This document shows positions 53,953 through 64,000 of a stretch of DNA of 64,000 bases, piece by piece; the first letter of the stretch is position 1; each line of letters opens with the position of its first letter. The notes below the pieces were generated by a model. That model was not told the origin of the DNA, ran no database searches, and saw nothing but the letters and a program-made list of their open reading frames with translations. Source of the stretch: Basidiobolus meristosporus CBS 931.73. Its lineage: Eukaryota > Basidiobolomycota > Basidiobolomycetes > Basidiobolales > Basidiobolaceae. The stretch spans positions 1 through 64,000 of the forward strand of contig MCFE01000295.1 of the NCBI GenBank assembly GCA_002104905.1. Direction: 5' to 3'. A program made the translations under genes and the position numbers.

Positions 53953-54316
53953 AAATATTGGACTATTTGGTATCATTCAGCAGCTAAAAATTTACTTAAC
54001 AATTCTAGGCTAGTCTTAGTCACTGTAGGACTCATTTACTGCCTTAACTTTGCCACTTTCTCCAAATATATGATCTTATGATTATTCCCCTATAGTCAGG
54101 ATCAAATTAGCACTATTACCAAACATTATGTACTAACCCTGAAACTGTTACAGAATGCTCCTGAATATTGAGAAACCCTCCCTACTTAGTGTTGCAGCTG
54201 TATTACTTCTACAAAGGTATAAATACTGAGCTTCTTTAAGAATAAATAACAGTTCAACTATTATCACTATTTCTTGATAAGTTCCTTATATCCAAATCAC
54301 TTCTTAAATTGTAACA
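53948..54316 (+). repeat. 3' LTR of Copia-2
   Basis: 369 bp, TGTTGAAAT...TTGTAACA, followed by the TTACC duplication. Confidence 0.95.
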
Positions 54317-54321
54317 TTACC

Positions 54322-54970
54322 TTTCTCTGCAAACTCTCTACCTTGCTGGAGTGTAGCTCAACTGCCTGTACTTCCAACTCTTATGAAAAGAACTGTTTTC
54401 TTGTTGGTGATTCTTCTTGGCTATGATGGAATTCTGTCTGTTCTGGGCTTAAGGCGTCTATTTGTAAGAACTGCTGTTTTTTTGCATACTTGGCTCTCTC
54501 AGCCTTGGGTAGTCACTCTTCCATTTACCTTTTCCTTTATCACTGCCAGGTCTTTCACTGTTACCTTGTTGGAGTGCTTCTTGTAATGAGCTATGTTTTC
54601 TCCTTGATAAATTCTGCTCTGACGCATTTGTTTTTGCCTGCTTGTCCCTTGCTGGCATTCTTCTGGCAGCCTGATGCATCTTTAGTGTTTGTTTTGAGCT
54701 CTTGGCCATAGTTGTGATGGGCTCCTGAGAAAGCCTCTGTTTTTATCACTGCCAGGTCCTTCCCTGCTACTTTGACTGAGTGCTTCTTGAGTAGTTCTAT
54801 ACCTTTTCCTAGATAAATGTTATGCTGGGGCATTCATGTCTGCCTGCTTGTCACTTATTGGCACTCTTCCAGATGCCTGACATCTCTTTGACACTTGCTT
54901 AGAGTGTTTGGCCTTGCTTGTAACAGGCTCTTCAAGACCATCACATAGTGCTGTTGTTGGGCATCTGTCC
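54322..54970 (-). pseudogene. Transposon 'ORF2' fragment copy B, left-hand part
   Basis: Continues the sequence interrupted at 49630. It has low-complexity repeat units with SSKQTLK, DKQAKTNAS and NLSRRKHSS, as in copies A and D. Confidence 0.6.
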
Positions 54971-54974
54971 TAGA

Positions 54975-57225
54975 TGTAAACTGCGGTAGCAACTGATTCA
55001 GCCCAAAACTTGTAGTCCATTCCCTTATCATGTAGCATAGATCTTCCCATCTCTACTATTGTTCTATTTGCACGTTCTGCTACTCCATTTTGCTGTGGAG
55101 TATGAGGAACTGTGGTCTGTTGAAGTATACCAGTAGACAAGCAGTATTTTGCAAACTCCTTTGAGCAGTATTCTCCTCCATTGTCACTTTGTAGTACCTT
55201 CAATTTACACCCAGTTTGTGTTTTTGCCATGTTCTTGAAGTGCTTAAACGTCTCTAAAGCTTCATCCTTTGTTTTGAGGAAGTACACCCATGTATATCTT
55301 GTCTTGTCATCAATAAACGTCATAAAGTATCTCTTGGCTCCAAAGGACAGTGTTCTCATGGGGCCACATATGTCTGAGTGTACAATAGCCAATATTTTGG
55401 TGGTATTGATGCCTTCTGAGCTCTTGAAATGTTGCCTAGCTTGTTTGCCATTTGAACATCCCTTACAAACATTCAATTTGATTGGAATTGATTATTTTAG
55501 GCCCAAAACAAGCTGATTTTTCACCAATTGGCTCATTTTCTGTTCCCCTATGTGTCCTAGCCTCCTATGCCACGTCTCCCAGTTGGTTTCATCAGTTCCA
55601 GCAATGTTAACATACTCAGGTACAGTGATCTTGCATTGTAACTTGTATATATTGTGATCTCTGATTCCCAAAGCTGATTTTTGTCCATTTTCACTCAAAA
55701 TTGAGCAGCTCAGCTTAGTAAAAACAAATTTCAGTCCCTGAGTAGTTGCTTTACTGACTGAGAGTAGGTTCTTAGCTATTCCAGGTACATAGAGTACGTC
55801 AGTTAGTTTTGCTGTTGTTGCCCCTGAGTTAGCACTCATATTTAGTTGTATAGACCCACTGGCGGTAGCTTCCAATGCAGAGTTATCTCCCAGATAAACC
55901 TTTCTTACAGGAATAGTCTTTAAGTTGCTGAACCAATCCTTTATACCACCAATATGCTGTGATGCTCCAGAGTCAATATACCATTCATTACTTTGGTTAC
56001 TTGCACTCTCTTGTACAGTGACAAATAACTGTTCATCTGTAGTTATATGGTTTGCCTGCTCTAGTTTCTGTTTTTTGTCTGCTTGTTTCTTCTTGCATTC
56101 TCTTGCCCAGTGTCCTGGCTTCTTACAGTAGTTACAGCAGCCAGGTTTTCTTCGGTTTTGTTGCTTTCCCTTCTTTTCTGTATGCCTTTCTGAACTGAAT
56201 AAAGCATTATCTTCAGTTTTCTCTGCTTGATCTTTACGTTTGAGTTCTTCATGGAGAAGTCTTTCTTTGACATAGTCTAAGGTCAAGTTGTCTTCTCTGC
56301 TTTCAAAAGAAAGTATGAGTGGCTCATACTTGTCTGGTAGGCTGCAAAGCAGACAGAGTATCTTTTCTTCATCATCTACACCAGCATTAATACTGTAAAG
56401 TTCTTCTGCAAGTGTCTCCATTCTGGTAATGAGTTGTAGCATGTCATCATCTGGCTTTTTTCTCATGTTGAAAAACTTTTGTTTCAAATAAAGCTTGCTT
56501 GATACTGACTTTGCTCTAAAGATCTTCTCCAAGGATTTCCATGCTGCTTTGGCAGTATTTGAGGCATGGATTTGTCCAAAGAAGGAGTCTTGCACATTGA
56601 TGCATATTGCTTTGAAGGCCTTTCTCTCCTTCTCTTGAAACTTCTCCACATCTTCTGCTGTTCCTTTGGGCTCAACTTCCTTTCCTGTTACTATGTTCCA
56701 AAGCTTTCTTTCCTCAAGGTGGATCTGCATCTTGATTCTCCAAAGTCTGTAGTTCTTCTAATCAAACCTCTCCTTTACAGGGAAGATGTTGGTATTGCTT
56801 TGTTTGCTGGTAGAAGTCATCTTGAGAATAGATTAAGGCAATTGGGGCTCATAACCTGTTGCAATTTAAGAAGTGATTTGGATATAAGGAACTTATCAAG
56901 AAATAGTGATAATAGTTGAACTGTTGTTTATTCATAAAGACGCTCAGTATTTATACCTTTGTAGAAGTAATACAGCTGCAACACTAAGTAGGGAGGGCTT
57001 CTCAATATTCAGGAGCATTCTGTAACAGTTTCAGGGTTAGTACATAATGTTTGGTAATAGTGCTAATTTGATCCTGACTATAGGGGAATAATCATAAGAT
57101 CATATATTTGGAGAAAGTGGCAAAGTTAAGGCAGTAAATGAGTCCTACAGTGACTAAGACTATCCTAGAATTGTTAAGTAAATTTTTAGCTGCTGAATGA
57201 TACCAAATAGTCCACTATTTCAACA
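54975..57225 (-). mobile_element. Copia-3: 5' half of a Copia-2-family element
   Basis: 5' LTR at 57225..56857 (369 bp), primer site, an open frame 56730..55492 for most of gag, protease and pre-integrase, then 55476..54970 for the integrase core. It is cut off within the integrase (near AVYI), so RT, RNase H and the 3' LTR are missing. Very similar to Copia-2. The gag ATG near 56820 is separated from the long frame by a stop near 56760. CNYCKKPGHWAREC, WYIDSGASQHI and QSDNGGEY are intact. Confidence 0.88.
56857..57225 (-). repeat. 5' LTR of Copia-3
   Basis: 369 bp, TGTTG...CAACA; same family as the Copia-2 LTRs. No partner LTR is present. Confidence 0.88.
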
Positions 57226-57229
57226 GCCT

Positions 57230-57847
57230 GCACATTAGCTAACAGCAGAGATATTGAAAGTTATCAATTTTGAGAATCTTGGAATTCAGCTGTTATTATG
57301 AAGGTTTTTGCTGGCCTTTTCTTAATTTTTTTCTTAGGGGTTACTGCTTTCTCTATCTGGAGTATTGATTGCTATGCACACATTATCTGCTCATCTGGTT
57401 TCTGGGTTATTTCCTGACTTCTCTGGGCCATTGCATCTATCCTATCAGCCATTGTGCCTCGTTGATTCACTAATGCTTTGGTGTGAACTGATAGCATACT
57501 TGCTAATATGGGTGGTGGTGATGTAATAACAGCCACTTGCTTATCTTCAACTGTAGGTACTGCATGTGCTATACTCTTGGCTGCCTGAGCATAATGATCA
57601 GCTTGCAGCTCCACAGAGATCCTTAATTGCCTACTTGAGTGAGAGCCTGAGGAGTCTTCATTATTACCTTCAGTGGGCAGACTTTCAACATTGCCTCTCT
57701 GGATATTGCCCAGCTTGTTGTACCAAATGCCAAAGCAAGCTGTTGTCCAACTGCTCTTGTGCCCCCATCAGTTGTGGGACTTGGTTGGGAACCAGACAAC
57801 TTAGCTTTATTTTTTGGCAGCATATATATAGACATTAGTTGAACCAA
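57230..57847 (-). pseudogene. Transposon 'ORF2' 5' part, copy C
   Basis: Starts near 57820 with LPKNKAKLSGSQPSPTTDGG, later VDNEQ-like and MLSVHTKALVNQRGTMADRI segments (57614-57372). Divergent from the transposase that begins at 57850, as in copy A. Truncated by the Copia-3 LTR. Confidence 0.55.
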
Positions 57848-57849
57848 AG

Positions 57850-60110
57850 GAGAAATAGTGTTATCTATATGTGTGTATGTGGTGCCACTGCTTTATTTAT
57901 AATGCTTACCATGATGGGTCATCATTGCATCCCACATTCTTATGACCCAGAGACTGTGCTGATTCCAGCATATGTTAACAGTTGCATGGCATTCATATCC
58001 AAAAATGCTACCATTGAAATACATCCAAAATGTCAGGAATGCACCGCCATTGAGGGAAAACATTATTCATACTCCAGATATATTGCAATAATACCCCATC
58101 TCAAGAAGCTCATGCAGTCCAACAAATATTGCAAAGCTATAGAGAACTGCACTCAGTATCAACAAGTGCAAGCATATGCAATATATTCAATTGCAAACAT
58201 TACAAACAGCTAAGAAGCAAGGGCTACTTTGAGGGTACAAATAGCCCTGCCTTTGCCTTATCACTTGATGGATTCTCTTCAAGCTAGTACACTGCCAGCA
58301 AATCCTGCTGGCCATTGATTCTCATCAACCTGAATCTGCCACTTATCTTATGATATCAAAGCAAAAATCCTGTGGTAGTCTCACTGGTATCTGGCCTAAA
58401 CACCATCCAACCTGGATAGCTACCTGTATCTATTGCTGGATGATTCTTGTATGCTTTCCAGCAGGATACCACTAAATGGTGGTCATGTCAAAGCACATAT
58501 TAGTATCTGCATTGGAGACACCGCAGCAATCAGCAAGATAGCCAGCTTTTCTGGGCACAATGGATGGTATTTTTATGGACTGTGCAAGATCCAGGGGATT
58601 TACTCCATAATTCACACACAATATTAATACCCAAACACCAACACCAAGAACATCGTCTTTCCACAGAGAGAATGTACAGTAGTCAGCAGGCAATTGCAGC
58701 AAAGCTGGCAAGCTATAAGCCACCAGCCAGGATATGGAATCAATAAGAAGCTGGAGACATGTAAGATAGAGGGTACCTATTGAAGCAAAAGCATTCCACT
58801 GAGAGTAATGCATTGGCTTTTAAGCAATATCCCTATATCAATAGCCAAGTAGTACATAGAGCACATCAAGCTAAAAGAGCCCTTTGAGATACCAGAGAAA
58901 TTTGAAAGAAGTGGCAAGATATTACCAAGTATGTACTACCTTAAGTACTTTCATGGGCTCCAATCAGTATTCATATGCAAATGCAACAATATATATGCAA
59001 AGACTGGATTAAATGAATATGTATTTATTCAGGAGGCATTCTGAAGCCATTTCTACCAAGTGTACATTGGAAGCATTGGGAGTCATATGTGGACATTTTA
59101 GGGATAATTATCCCAAAGTTGATCACCAATGCCAACTTGACACATCTCCAGCTGTTGTGCAAGGAGTTTGTAACAGGATTTGAGTGGCGATACTACAAAC
59201 ATTTAGCTGAATGCATAGATCTCTGCAGCCACTGTATCCATTCTCTACACCATCTTGCATGGTGTGTGGACAATATTGGGCCTTGCCTCACCTTTTGGGA
59301 GATATCTATGTAGCAAATGTGCGGGGAAATAGGAAGACTAGTCAAGTTGCAGGTACTACTTTATCCTAAATTCATCAAGAATATTACCTCAAGTCCATCA
59401 TGGATGTGATGCAATGGTACATGGAGGACAGCCAGGAAGAGTTGGGAAAAACTAAGGATAGATGTGAACATGGAGTCACCTATGCCTATGGAATTAAGAT
59501 GCTAAGCAGCCCCAATGCATGGGCAATCAGTTAAGTAAAGCAAAGTTGGGTTGGGTGCAACAAGCAACTAAATTCTATCAGGAAAGCTTTACCAAGGTAT
59601 GCTGGGCTTCTCTTGGTCACAAGCCAACTTTAACACCATTCAATACAGAATTCACACAAACAGGAGCTAGAGCATACATATAAGGGGGACTAGAATCCAG
59701 CAAGGAGAAGTAATATGTTGGCTAACAACCCAAAAGTTCTTGGCAGATTTTTGGGAGGTTTTAATGGCAGAAGTGGTGCCAACCAAGCATATGTCTACAA
59801 GAAGTATACATTGCCAGCAGTATAAGGTATATGGCAACTTTGCAAGTATCACATAAAAAAGACAGAAAGCTGAGGTAATACAAGTAAGTCAATTGTGGTA
59901 GGTGTGTGCATTTGTAGAGATTGGTGAGCAGGGGGCCACAGTTATTTTTGATTGAACCAGATGTGGAATACCCAAGGTAGTGTTGGGCAAACAAACAATG
60001 AGGGGTGATTCTACAGTGTAATATATGAATTGCACAAGGGGAGGTGGAAAAAAGAAATACCATTTGGTAAATTGGTACGGTAGCACTCTTCAGAACCAGC
60101 TATAGGCCAC
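57850..60110 (+). mobile_element. Decayed Tnp2-like transposase gene (copy C)
   Basis: Same gene as copy A, on the opposite strand. The N-terminal segment at 57839-58213 (ETVLIPAYVNSCMAFISKN, CQECT, YIAIIPHLKKLMQS) is contiguous here. The DUF4218-like block is at 59089-59313 (LHHLAWCVDNIGPCLTF). Numerous stops. It ends near 60110, where ORF2 copy D starts. Confidence 0.6.
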
Positions 60111-60114
60111 CATA

Positions 60115-62050
60115 CTGCCATTTAGGATACCATGCAAAGACCTTCAAAAATTAATTGCACCTCTGATTTCACAAAAAACATGGTCAAATTTTTTATCACA
60201 ATGATATAAAGGTGGCTTTTGATTGGTTCCCTGCCAATTAGCTCACTTTCTGATCTCAGATACTCAATCACCTCATAGGTTTGTGTACATTGATTGGCTA
60301 TTGCCTCTTTTCACATTCCTTACTTCCTGACTGCACAGTTTCTTTCACTTTCATGCATACAACTTTGAAGCTTCAGTTGTATCTGAATTGCCAATTGTAA
60401 TGACCTATGCAAGTCCCTATACTCTATACTAACATTAGGCCCAACCCCACTTAACATGTAACTCCATTAAAATCCCCTAATCTACATGTATTTTGGCTGT
60501 AATGCTTTGTTTCCAGGAATTTGACAGGAACCCAACAGCTTTATGCCACTGTTCATTCACTGGTCCCCACATGTCCTGGCCTTCAGCTTGCACTGCAAGG
60601 TCTAGCACTTCATCTGCCAGTCTTTGCAATAAGTCCTTGTAATATCCGAGTGTGTTTTCTTAAGCACTGCTCTTGAAGAAGTGCTGCAACCTCTTGGTGT
60701 AGCTATTGGTGTTCCAAAACTCCACTGAAGGCATTGTGATAGTTTATCACATTCTTGACTTAATATCCTTGTTTGTCAGTGGGATCTCCACTCTGTCAAC
60801 AATGAAGGATGTGGAGGCTGTGGTAGACAAGTTGCTTTTCTCTGCAATCATATCCACCTTGCAAGAGTGTAGCTCAACTGCCCGTTTTTCAACTCTTGTG
60901 AAAGCAGCTGTTTTTGTGATAGTAAATCTTCTTGATTCTGATGGAATTCAGTCTGCTCAGGTATATGGTTTTAATTGGCAAGAACTGCTGTTTTCTTTGC
61001 AAGCTTCCCTATCTCAGGTTTGAGTGAACTGTTTTCCTTTACCTCTCCATTATCACTGCCAGGTCTTTGACTGGTGCTTTGTCTGAGGGCTTCTTGTACT
61101 GAACTACATTTTCACCTTGTCAAATACTTCTCTAACACATCTATTTTAGCCTGCTGTCCCTTACTGGCACACTTCTGGCAACCAGAAGTATTTTGTTCAA
61201 GCTCTCAGCTGTAGTGGTGACAGGCTCCTGGGAAAACTGCTGGTTTGATTACTGCCAGGCTCTTCAATGCTACTTTAACTCAGCACTTATTGAGTGGTAC
61301 TATGCTCTTTGCTTCACAAATCCTGTGCTGGTGCATCCGTGTATACGTACTTGTCCCTTATAGGCACTCTTCCAGCTATCTGACATATCTTTGATGCTTA
61401 TTTCAAGCTTTTGGCCCTGCTTGTAATAGGCTTACAAGGAAGACACTGGTTTTTAGTCGTGGCACCCTTATTCTTCCACCATTGATAGCTTCTGCTATTC
61501 TTGGGATTCATAGCATACTAATGTGGGCCTAAAGCCTGTTTGCCTGTTTCAATCCAGGATAATGCACATGGAACAATTCTGCTTGACCTTGAGTTCCTGA
61601 TGGACCCATGGAGTACCACCCTCAAGGTGAAGGCATGCTAGACTTCTTACAGCCTATTCAGTATTGACCCATGCTTCATTATTGTGCTCAATGGCTTCAC
61701 AGATCTTGAGTACCTTTTGATTTTTAGGCCTTGCTATCAACATTGTACTATCTCCTTCCCATTTTGCAATAGGTTTTTCTGTGGGCTTTATCTTTGGGCA
61801 CCGTTGTTGTGCTTCAACAACTGTATGGTGTTCCTCTGCTGTTATACTGGGAAATGGCTCAATTCTTGGCTGTGACATCAAGCTACTTGAGTTCCTTCTT
61901 TGCAGCTAAGATAATGCTTTCTCTACCTGGGATATTAATTGCTCTACACCTTGTATCTGCTCATCCTGTTTCTGGGCAATTTCCAGATTTCTCTGGGCCA
62001 TTGCATCTATCCTATCAGCCACTGCACCTAATTGCATCACTAATGTACTA
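60115..62050 (-). pseudogene. Transposon 'ORF2' copy D
   Basis: On the minus strand it runs from 62050 (LVMQLGAVADRIDAMAQR-like) through SQPRIEPFPSITAEEH (61881..61654) and several repeat units to the 3' end near 60190. Same order as copy A. Frequent stops and frameshifts. Confidence 0.6.
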
Positions 62051-64000
62051 ATTTTGTCTGTTTAAGTGCCTCTTGGTCACTTGTAGCTATAATTAGGTCA
62101 TCCACATAAAGAACTAGGGTGATCACACCCTTTTTGGGCTGTTTCACATAAATACTGTGATCTGCAGTGCTACAAGAGAGCCCAATTTCCTCTAGATATG
62201 TGTCAATCTTGTTATACTCTGCTTTAGGTGCCTTTTTAAGCCTATACAACAGTTTCTATGTTTGCACATGTTATGGGGGTCTTCTGGATTGGTATACCCT
62301 TCTGGTTGCTCCATATATATAGTTTCTTGCAAATCCCCATTTAGAAAGGCTGTTTTGACATCCATTTAATATAGATCGGAACTATGTGCAGCTGCCATGG
62401 CTGGAACTGTCCTGACAGAGTTAAACTTGGCAACTGGAGCAAATGCTTCCTTAAAGTCTAGTCCCTGGATCTGGGAATAGCCTTCAGCCACCAATCTAGC
62501 CTTGTACTCATCAATGGCACCATTTGAGGTTATCTTGATCTTGTAGATCCATCTACATCCTATTGGCTTTCTTCCATCTGGTAAATCTACCAGTTTGCAT
62601 GTTTTAGCCTTGATCAGTGATTGGTACTCCTCCTGCATGGCTTGTTGCCACATTGTAGCATCTAGACTTTGCATTGCCTGTTCCAGATTCTGGGGTTTGG
62701 CACATAAGGCAAGAGAAGCTTCTTTGTGATCATTGGATGTCTGCCACCAGGATCCAGGGGCATTTCTTATTCTGGTGGATCTCCTAACTGGGATAATCTG
62801 CTCTGATCTGGAACTTGTAGAATTATCTGCAGTATCAGGCTGATTTGGTACGTATCTTCTTCATTAGTTTTGATTGCATCATCAGGTAGCTGGCCAATGA
62901 TTTCAGTGGCTTTGTGATTTGAATTCTTCTCAAATACAACATCCCTACTGCTGAGCAGCTTCTGAGTCTTGCCATCATACACCCTATACCCTTTAGTATC
63001 TCCACAATACCCAAGAAAGTTCCCTTTCTTACTCTTAAACTGCAGTAGTAACAGATTCAGCCCAAATCCTGTAGTCCATTCCCTTATCATGTAGCATAGA
63101 TCTTCCCATCTCTACTATTGTTGTATTTGCACATTCTGCTACTCCATTTTGCTGTGGAGTATGAGGAACTGTGGTTTGTTGAAGTATACCAGTAGATGAG
63201 CAGTATTTTGTAAACTCATTTGAGCAGTATTCTTCTCCATTGTCACTTTGTAGTACCTACAATTTACACCCAGTTTGTGTTTCTGCCATGTTCTTGAAGT
63301 GATTAAACGTCTCTAACACTTCATCCTTCGTTTTGAGGAAGTAAACCCATGTATTTCTTGTTTTATCATACTGTCATAAAGTATCTCTTGGCTCAAAAAA
63401 ACAGTGTTCTCATGGGGTCACATATGTCTCAGTGTACAATAGCCAATATTTTGTTGGTATTGATGCCTTCAAGCTCTTGAACATTGTCTAGATTGTTTGC
63501 CATGTGAACATTGCTTACAAACATTCAACTTGATTGGAATTGAGTATTTTAGGCCCAAAACCAGCTGATTTTCACCAATTGGCCCATTTTCTGATGCCAA
63601 ATGTGCCCTAGCCTTCTATGCCATGTCTCCCAGTTGGTTCTATCAGTTTCAGCAACATTGACATACTCAGGCACAATGATCTTGCATTGTAACTTGTATA
63701 CATTGTGATCTCTGATTCCCAAAGCTGATTTTTCTCCATTCTCACTCAATATTGAGCAGCTCATCTTAGTAAAGACAAATTTCAGTCCCTGAGCAGTTGC
63801 TTTACTGACTGAGAGCAGGTTCCTGGCTATTCCAGGTACATAGAGTATGTCAGTCAGTCTTGCTGTTGTTACCCCTGAGCTATTGCTCATATTAAGTTGT
63901 ATGGACCCACTGGCAGTAGCTTCCAGAGCAGAGTTATCACCCAGATAAACCTTTCTTACAGGAATAGTCTTTAAGTTGCTGAACCACTCCTTTATACTAA
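62040..64000 (-). mobile_element. Copia-4: fragment of a Copia-2-family element, running off the window
   Basis: The minus strand has protease/pre-integrase (63890..63549), broken integrase, the integrase-RT linker (63090..62767), and RT pieces (62674..62366; 62249..62040 with YVDDLIIATSDQEALKQTK). A deletion joins the integrase core to its C-terminal region near 63040. More decayed than Copia-2 and -3. The 5' end lies beyond 64000. Confidence 0.8.

Larger units (their letters stand above)
49631..54316 (+). mobile_element. Copia-2: nearly intact Ty1/copia retrotransposon (4686 bp)
   Basis: 369-bp LTRs at both ends differ at about nine positions by eye. TTACC target duplication is perfect (49626-49630 and 54317-54321). 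There is a half-tRNA-iMet primer site, one long gag-pol frame from 50036 to 53952 interrupted by only two in-frame TGA codons (50861, 53657), and a PPT (gaggggGAG) against the 3' LTR. All catalytic motifs are present. It is the youngest element in the window. Confidence 0.95.

Overview
This is nuclear DNA from a filamentous fungus. The genes carry short introns (mostly 51-99 nt) with GTRNGT-like donors and CTAAC/CTAAT-type branch sites, and their products are typically fungal: alpha-arrestins, a GPI-anchored KNH-domain wall protein, a PL14-like lyase, a GH18 chitinase, D-arabinono-1,4-lactone oxidase, APS kinase, Swd2 and Sac3. I cannot place the species. Exon structures below were derived by hand from splice sites, reading phase and family consensus.

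The window has two compartments. Positions 1-26300 are gene-dense with roughly balanced base composition. In order they hold: a secreted 888-aa Gly/Asn repeat protein; alpha-arrestin 1 (-); an OsmC-family protein (+); alpha-arrestin 2 (-); a PL14-like GPI protein (+); a multi-pass membrane protein (+); a KNH-domain GPI protein (-); a small hypothetical ORF (+); alpha-arrestin 3 (+); an ALO1-type oxidase (-); alpha-arrestin 4 (-); a GILT-family thiol reductase (+); a GH18 chitinase (+); SWD2 (-); MET14-type APS kinase (-); and a SAC3-family gene (-). Four arrestin paralogues lie within 14 kb, and several neighbours are predicted secreted or cell-wall proteins. Most spacers also carry small tandem direct duplications of 27-98 bp.

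Positions 26300-64000 are AT-rich and I found no intact host gene there. The region is nested transposon debris. Copia-1 (30564-35242, -, TSD ATATC) is inserted into an older tandem array of a deleted copia unit. Copia-2 (49631-54316, +, TSD TTACC) is nearly intact and is inserted into an older transposon gene. Two further related copia pieces lie at 54975-57225 and 62040-64000. There is a decayed Ty3/gypsy pol (46440-48600), several copies of a DNA transposon with a Tnp2-like transposase and a divergent second gene, a 209-bp MITE, and a piece of mitochondrial DNA (cob plus group I intron) lodged inside an LTR.

The most notable items are: the arrestin cluster, with variable PPxY motifs and an intron that is frame-neutral in one copy; the GGX-repeat protein; a 52-bp segment that is inverted between the two LTRs of one element; the cob/group I intron insert inside an LTR; a MITE with an exact 10-bp periodic core; and half-tRNA-iMet priming sites that contain an ATG. 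Single-base indels in two conserved genes (ALO and SWD2) suggest that part of the assembly carries uncorrected indel errors.
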